Positions 54,060 to 60,000 of a stretch of DNA of 60,000 nt are shown here, piece by piece. The first letter of the stretch is position 1. The number at the start of each line of letters is the position of its first letter. The position numbers were made by a program, and so were the translations under genes. The notes beneath the pieces were generated by a model. The model was not told the DNA's origin and ran no database searches. It worked only from the letters and a program-made list of their open reading frames with translations. The DNA comes from Strigamia acuminata (Eukaryota > Arthropoda > Chilopoda > Geophilomorpha > Linotaeniidae), in contig OX442315.1 in the NCBI GenBank assembly GCA_949358305.1, forward strand, positions 8,336,427 to 8,396,426, written 5' to 3'.

Positions 54060-54290
54060 GCTGTCGGTGATCCTGTGCTCTTAGTACGATGGAGTCTGAA
54101 TTCCTTGCCCTTCTTGACAGTGCAAAGGAAATGGTTTGGTTGCACGGTGTGATGGATCGTACCAGATTGGTTTCTATGCCTGTCTCTACGACGTTCTCAG
54201 ATTGTTTGTCAACAAGTTATTTTTTTTCTAATGATATTGACAATCGTAGGAGCAAGCACATTGATGGTACAAGTATCTGAAGTGGATCAG
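54060..54290 (+). pseudogene. Copia pol remnant (RNase H end)
   Basis: The frame around 54089-54280 contains S-T-M-E-S-E-F-L-A-L-L-D-S-A-K-E-M-V-W-L and, after a decayed stretch, R-S-K-H-I-D, the characteristic Copia RNase H motifs. A stop interrupts it just upstream and the remainder of pol is absent. Ancient fragment; the nearby solo LTR could be from a related element. Confidence 0.7.
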
Positions 54291-54315
54291 TTTGGACGAT
54301 TGGAGGTAACACTAT

Positions 54316-54467
54316 GAGAAAATCAGTCTAACTTTCCTTCCTTATTGGAGTTAGTCGTCGTGGAGCCACCATGGTGGGACCAAACCATGGCATGTGCAAC
54401 CTCAACGTTGTATGTAATAAATGACAAACTCCAATAAAAGGGGAAAGTTACCCTGATTTTCCCAATT
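54316..54467. mobile_element. MITE with AAAATCAG ends
   Basis: Inverted ends of about 35 bp: GAAAATCAGTCTAACTTTCC...TTATTGGAGTT at the left and its near complement at the right. A 12-bp palindrome CCACCATGGTGG is in the centre. About 150 bp, no coding capacity. Confidence 0.65.
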
Positions 54468-54769
54468 GCCCGAACTGATCGACTTCAGATACCACTGCCA
54501 GGCTCATCACTATCTCCAGTGCTGGTCATAGTTCTGCCGCAAAATGTTGTGCTTAGATTGGTTAAGGTTTGGTCACGGGGATATGTTAGTGACACCCCCA
54601 AAATCATTTAATTTACCCCCCAAATGGATTTAAGTTGACATTAATTATTCACACACTATTTGTATTAAATATACCCCCCATTTACAGTTAACAACCCCCC
54701 TGAATTATTTACTTCCACACTATTTTCGATTTATTTTCCAACAAACATCAAATATTTCTGGTTAAACAA

Positions 54770-55200
54770 ATGTAACAAACGAAAAACCGAAATTGTAATT
54801 GCTGACAAAATGACAGTTTTGAATAAGAGCCGCAGTTCTTAATCGATAAAATACGGTACTCGACATTTTTTAAATTAATTAAATAAATCATTATTCCAGA
54901 TTAACTGGTGGAATATCACTGTACAATTATTATGTTGAAAGCAAAAAGAGAGAAAAATGGAGCAAGCCGACAAGTTGTTCTTATTCTTCGAACCCATCGC
55001 AAGATCCATATTGAACTGACATTAGAAAAATTCAAAAGTACAGTAAACTATTGTTTGAACGTATGTTACATGCCAACTGTAAAACTGACAACTGCTTAAC
55101 CCTTAGCCAACTCACCCTCCAACACACCGGGTAGCCCAAATAAAACCAGCCTGATAGTAACCCAAGGAGGGTAACTATAATCGGGCCGGTTTTAGTTACA
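54770..55200 (+). repeat. Duplicated terminal-exon block, copy 1
   Basis: Collinear with 59055-59480. It contains a good acceptor (TTATTCCAG) at 54899 followed by a phase-0 exon start at 54900 (I-N-W-W-N-I-T-V...) ending after about 13 codons, and a later AATAAA-like AAATAAAACCAGC. It may be an alternative last exon of E1 or the remnant of another E copy. Confidence 0.6.
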
Positions 55201-55513
55201 ATATAATTATTATAATAAATTAAAATTTAAACTTAAAATACTCTTAAACTACAATTGTTTTTTCATTTTTGAATGCAGCTACTATTATTTGCTTTAGTTC
55301 TGCAATTCGACGCTGCTGTTAGTTTTATGGATAGCTATTGCCACCCGGTGACAATTTCTTGTATTTTCAAAACCCATTAAACAACTGGTCTAGATTTTGC
55401 GCAAATAGAATCTTGCAACAAACAATGCAAGATGGCACAGACGACGAAGAATTGAAAACACACTCAAATTAATTCAGCTAATAACAACTGATATTAACTG
55501 AATTAATTTCATC

Positions 55514-58500
55514 ATGTGTCGACTGCGCTCTTTTTGTAGCTGCGCCCTACGTTTCGGAGCACTAGTAATTGCAATTCTTTACATAGTGAGTACCTACACT
55601 AAAACACTTTAATCAACCCCCTAAAATCGCCATTACTTTCATGTTCAAAGTTGGGTACAATAGACACAATCAACTTTATTGTAGGTAATGTTTTCACAAA
55701 GTGGCAAAACTTCAAATTTTTGCAAAAATATTTCGTCAAAAACATTGTTTGGACCCCCAAATTCACACCACGTGTGAATTTTGGGCACTCAAACAAATAT
55801 ACCGGTAGATATTTGCATACCGGGTGTACGGGCTTTCCTGCAAAGCAAGGTTCCGTCTTTGTTACGTCTGCTATTTTGTTTCTTTTGCTACCATTTTTTT
55901 TTTTAATATTTAATATTTCTTTCAGGTTCTTATTTATCCACTGACCCAGTAATCGAGGAAGAATTAAAAGTACATCATCTCATAATTGCCATTCTACAAA
56001 TAGTGTCTGGTATTGCTGTTTTATGCTTTTTAGAACAAGTATTATTAAAACAAATGGCACAAAAATGTTATACAGTCGAAACTCTTCATAACGAATCGCA
56101 AGAGACCCAAAAAAATCGATTTTTTTAGAACGAGAATTCGTTTTAACTTGGTGTTCTATGGCCAGCCAATCAAACCGGCCCTTATTAAGTTTTCGTTATA
56201 TCGATAATTTGTTATACCGCGATTCGGTATAAAGAGTTTCGACTGTATTTCCGTATCAAAACTCACTGCACTCTTAATATAAATTGTTTACTTTAGAGTA
56301 ATCACAGTAACGCTATTTGTTTCAGAGACCAAATTGTTGTGTGATGTGGAGAGTTGCACACAAAATAAGTGTTTTTTGTGCACTCTTTGTAGTTCTGATT
56401 GACGTTGGTGTGTATTACAAATCCAATAGAGAGCCGATAGTAATAGTAAGTAAAGTACAAATAACCCCCACATTCCACGGTCCCGGGCCGTACGCTCTCT
56501 CCCATAACAGGTTTTTTTAAGGTAACAGCTACGTTAATGTCCGGCATTAACGTATTATTTTAATGGCCCATGGTGATTGGTGGAGGTTTGACCGCTTGGG
56601 CACCCAAGGGTGACCAGTATCACTACCACACACCGCCCAATGGCCCTAAGGTCATCTCTCCTTGTGGAGTGCTATGACCTAGTGTAGGGAAGGTGGGAGC
56701 TGAGTGGTGTGAAGAGTAGAGAGAAGAAAGGTCGAAGGAGAAGTATATAAGGTTCCGTCATCAGAGATTAAAATAGTGGTTCCGGTCTGGCTTTAACACT
56801 ATTGGGACACATAATGACGTCACAAAGAGCACAATGAGCATAATAAATGGGCACTTTGTGACTTCACAATAATTAACCAATCACAGAAGACTCCCTGGTG
56901 ACGGATCCTTGTATACTTCTCGTTCACCCTTGGAGAGAAGAGCGCTGGGGCTCAACCGAGGCAGGTGTGTGAAGTAAGGTCCTGAAGCCAGCAGAGTGCT
57001 GACTCTGCTCTCCTCCCCATTCACCACTGCGATGATGGATCCACTCTGTAAAAGCTGTTGTAATTTTATATGTGCAAATAAACTGGGTGTGATTTTTGGG
57101 GAAAATTGTTTCAATTGGGTTTGAAAAAAATTGAAGTTTTTGTGTTATTACTTGGAAAACTATAATTGTGGTATTTTTTTGTTTGTTTAAAGGAACTGCT
57201 ACATGAAAATTGGTTTTTAATTGAATTTTTTTTATTTGCAGAAACCCAAATAAAGTAAGATCACACTATTGGGTTCCCTCTATATAATGCAGCAGTCTCT
57301 TCACAGCCGCGATGTGCATCTCTCTAGGGTCACTGCAAAATTATGCCAACCAGCTGATAGGGTGACTGATGTCTGGCCGTGATTCGGTCGCGAGATACAT
57401 GATCGAACAAATCATTTCTTTCACTGAATCTACTTTAATTTACTATAATTGTCATCAAATGCGGTGAAGTTTTCATTGTGTGTTTTTTACCCTTTTCTTG
57501 CTTTTGTTACCTTTTCTCAGTATTTCCTCCCCTTTCCCCATATAACCGCATTTTCGAATAGAATAAACCAGTACATGATGTTACCTCTTAATGTGAAATG
57601 CACACTCTTAATTTTGACTAAAAGTCCTTGGTTTGAAATGTAGATGTGTAGATGAAAATAAAAGGAGACCTTCTTTTGAGTTGTTAAAAAGAACACTGGT
57701 TATTTTATTTTCAGACTAGAGAAAAAGGGGGGGAAAAGGGTATGTGGAGCTCTCTGATTGGAGAGCGGAATTAGTTGACCTCAATTAGTTGATTCCAAGA
57801 AAGGTCAAGTGGAAATTTGAGAAGTGAAGTTATAGGGTGAGAAGGTGGGGATTATAGTTAAGTAAATAAGTGAAATTTAAAGTGAAAATAAATGCAAATA
57901 ACAAACCAGATAAAATACAAAGTAACAAAAATGTTAAAATTGAACTTGAATGAATTAAATGGTAATAAAATGACAAATTGAACAGTAATAAAATAATACA
58001 TGAGTAAAACCCTCGGTTTTCACACTTAACAAGAAGATGTGTTTTCTTCACAACTGCAAATTCACTGTATTCACCCCAAAACTTTTCGACTGACGAACAA
58101 ATTGGAACCAGGAGGCCAAATCGACCATTTATTTAAACATTGACGGATTTGAACACACGTTTTTGGTGGGATTTTCACACACTACAGCCTCAAAGAGCAG
58201 TTGAATGAGCCATACATGTGAGTATGACAGAATGGTTATGTTTGATCGGGCTCCTTCCCTGTGTATAATGGTTGGTTGCCGGTGTGGTGTGCCGTCGCGG
58301 CACTGCATACACGCGGGTAGACGGGAGTCTCCAACCCCTAGACAACGGATTAACAGCCAACAACCATCTATTGATGTCGCTTATTTTTAAGGGACTTTTT
58401 TCTCTCTCAAAATCATGCGCGCATGTGAACTATTTGTTTCTTTCTTGATGGTGTAGTCCAAATAAAAGCACAGCAACTGCTGAGAAGACAAGTTGCTCTT

Positions 58501-59243
58501 CTATTTTGCTCTTCAATTTTCTTAAATTGCTCCCACCTGAAAGCACTGCTTTAGTCTGATTGGAACCTGTGAGGCGCAATGACGAATAAACAATGCAAAG
58601 AAAAGGTCGCTTTTCCTTTCACAAATTGAACGCACCTAATAACATGGATTCTCGATGATTCAATTTGACTATTTTACAGGGATTTAACAGTGGTATGTAT
58701 CACATTCTCACGTACGTTTTTTCTACACTCCTCACGGTAATAATTAAAGACTTTGTCGCGTCCTACTTCGTATAGGTTTAAATACTACTTAAGTCCTGCT
58801 AACGTGGTTTACTTTACCCGTGATCAATTAATTTATACCCAAATGAATACTGTTCCACAAAGTAGAGGCTCATCAAGCACTGGGCAACCAAATACTGGCT
58901 CATCAAGCACTGACCCATCAAAAACTGGGTCCTCAAAGTCATCAAGCACTCGGCCAACAGGCACTGCTACTAAGAGCAGAGTGGCACAATCATATGGTTG
59001 AGTTTTACACTATACTTCCAGCATCTCGGCCGTTTTCAGGTCTGAGTTTTACATTACACAAATGTAACAAACGAAAAACCCAAATTGCAATTGCTGACAA
59101 AAATGGCAGTTTAGAATAAGAGCTGCAGTTCTTAATCATTAAAATACAGTCCTCGACATTTTTGGAATTAATTAAATAAATGATTATTCCAGATTAACCG
59201 GTGGCTTATCACAGTGTACAATTCTTATGTTGAATGCAGATAG
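55514..59243 (+). CDS. Four-transmembrane protein E2, six exons
   Basis: Exons 55514-55585, 55651-55684, 55926-56038, 56326-56445, 58680-58736 and probably 59193-59243. All junctions are GT/AG and phases match. Exons 2, 3 and 5 have exactly the E1 lengths. The protein has the same four hydrophobic segments (TM1 F-G-A-L-V-I-A-I-L-Y; S-T-D-P loop; G-x-N-S-G-M-Y-H-I before TM4). The last exon gives I-N-R-W-L-I-T-V-Y-N-S-Y and then a stop, so the E1 S/T tail is missing. An S/T-rich tail-like ORF lies in the last intron (58776-59001). A MITE sits in intron 3, and intron 4 is 2.2 kb. Function unknown. Confidence 0.68.
56073..56245. mobile_element. pogo/Tigger-like MITE in E2 intron 3
   Basis: TA-flanked (56071-56072, 56246-56247). 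Inverted ends CAGTCGAAACTCTTCATAACGAA / GATTCGGTATAAAGAGTTTCGACTG. Same family as 9620-10014, sharing TTGGTGTTCTATGGCCA. Confidence 0.85.
56446..58679 (+). other. Large intron 4 of E2
   Basis: 2.2 kb against 531 bp in E1, so it has probably grown by insertions. Seen: a 25-nt perfect hairpin TACGTTAATG/CATTAACGTA (56530-56554), TATATAAGG near 56743, the inverted pair GTCACAAAG/CTTTGTGAC (about 56819-56864), and the hairpin AGCAGAGT/ACTCTGCT (56990-57009). No ORF of substance. Unclassified transposon remnants are likely. Confidence 0.5.
58776..59001 (+). pseudogene. S/T-rich terminal exon remnant of E2
   Basis: The frame ends S-S-S-T-R-P-T-G-T-A... and, like the E1 tail, contains S-T-R-P-T; the following DNA (ACAATCATATGGTTGAGTT) also matches the E1 3' flank. 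The part encoding TM4's end is not recognisable, and the acceptor TATAG|GTTTAA leads to an immediate stop in the required phase. It is probably a decayed version of E1 exon 6. Confidence 0.5.
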
Positions 59244-59480
59244 AGAGAAAAATGGAGCAAGCCTAAAAATTGTTCTTATTCTTCGAACCCATCGGAACAT
59301 CCACATTGAACTGAAATGAGAAAAATTCAAAAGTACAGTACAAGCTTGTTTCAATGTAAGTTATACACTAGCTGTAAAACTGACAACCGCTATACCCTTA
59401 GCCATCTCACGATCCAACATATCAGGTAGCCCAAATAAAACCAGCCCGATAATACAAGGAAAGTTACTACAGTCGGTACG
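59055..59480 (+). repeat. Duplicated terminal-exon block, copy 2
   Basis: Collinear with 54770-55200 (about 80-85% identical by eye). It contains the likely last exon of E2 at 59193-59243 and AAATAAAACCAGC downstream. Confidence 0.7.
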
Positions 59481-59621
59481 GTTTTATTTCGGCCACGCCG
59501 TACTTGTGTACAATAAAACTCACCCACACAATCCTCTACACCGAGGTAGTTTTCTACTATGCTGTTTTACTACAATATTACTCATTTTAAATTCAACAAT
59601 CTCATTTTGCAGAATAGAATA

Positions 59622-59740
59622 AAGTCGAGGCTCATTATAACGAATCGCAAGGAACCCGACAAATTGCTTCGTTATAACGAAAGATCATTATATCAAATTT
59701 TTTAACATGGTGTTCTATGGCTGTGAAAATCGGATGATTT
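59622..59740. mobile_element. Partial pogo/Tigger-like MITE
   Basis: The left end AAGTCGAGGCTCATTATAACGAATCGCAAGGAACCC and the family phrase AACATGGTGTTCTATGGC match the copies at 9620 and 56073. The right end is missing. The sequence from 59741 to 60000 is AT-rich with nothing recognised. Confidence 0.7.
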
Positions 59741-60000
59741 TACGAGTAAATTGTTGTCCTTTATTAATAATTATGTTTAGTTTTATTATTCGATTTGTAT
59801 TGTTGATTTTATATTTCCAATTTTACTTGTGAATTTTAATATTGAATTTGAGATTTGCCAATTTATTATAATGTGTTTTTATTTCAATTTAGATGTATTG
59901 ACTTGTTCTCTTATCATTGGAATGTTAAGCTTACTAATCTGTTTAAGAATGTTCTATTTCTCAGAAATTGTAAGCGCTCGCCATTGGTCTGCTGAGCGCG

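Noticed and set aside
56881-57114. 77-codon minus-strand ORF in E2 intron 4
   Set aside because: Overlaps hairpin and probable transposon remnants; no recognised domain.
1-60000. tRNA or rRNA genes
   Set aside because: I looked for cloverleaf-like A/B boxes and rRNA-like conserved stretches and found none I could support; a tRNA scan would be decisive.

Overview
This is eukaryotic, animal-type DNA: AT-rich, gene-poor, with short GT-AG introns (55-97 bp in the compact gene at 52.6 kb), a perforin-2/MPEG1-like immune gene, intronless leucine-rich-repeat genes, and a dense load of LTR retrotransposons and non-autonomous DNA transposons. The short introns and gene content suggest an invertebrate, perhaps an arthropod such as a crustacean; the species cannot be named from the sequence.

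Layout. 1-4.75 kb: 3' end of a Ty3/gypsy-like element (A), with a large extra ORF and its 3' LTR. 4.75-8.1 kb: AT-rich, no gene. 8.1-10.7 kb: two-exon MPEG1-like gene with a pogo-type MITE in its intron. 10.8-16 kb: non-coding, with a large AT-rich satellite. 16-18.5 kb: a cluster of repeats (solo LTR, foldback MITE with a 21-bp minisatellite, hAT foldback element, hAT end). 18.9-44.9 kb: two nested, nearly intact gypsy-type retrotransposons. Element B lies on the minus strand and is flanked by GAGT; element C lies on the plus strand, sits inside B's gag gene and is flanked by ATCT. 45-48.9 kb: non-coding, minisatellite and MITEs. 49-52.2 kb: tandem pair of LRR genes with an N-terminal elongin BC-box match, plus an LRR fragment. 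52.5-59.3 kb: tandem pair of multi-exon four-transmembrane genes (E1, E2) with Copia remnants and MITEs between and inside them.

Most unusual content. Elements A, B and C each carry, after pol and just before the 3' LTR, a 790-950 residue third protein. The three copies are diverged but recognisably homologous and have neither signal peptide nor membrane segment, so they are not env. In all three the reading frame continues upstream, through a phase-0 intron, to a short acidic leader exon with its own ATG. In B and C, gag and pol are joined by a -1 frameshift signal: AAAAAAC, a 5-6 nt spacer, then a strong stem-loop. Their non-coding parts are full of perfect hairpins. The clearest is a four-unit array in the A LTR in which a constant basal stem carries a different but always self-complementary apical stem in each unit.

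B and C look young: by eye I found one LTR-LTR difference in each, and all frames of C are open. B was intact until C interrupted its gag.
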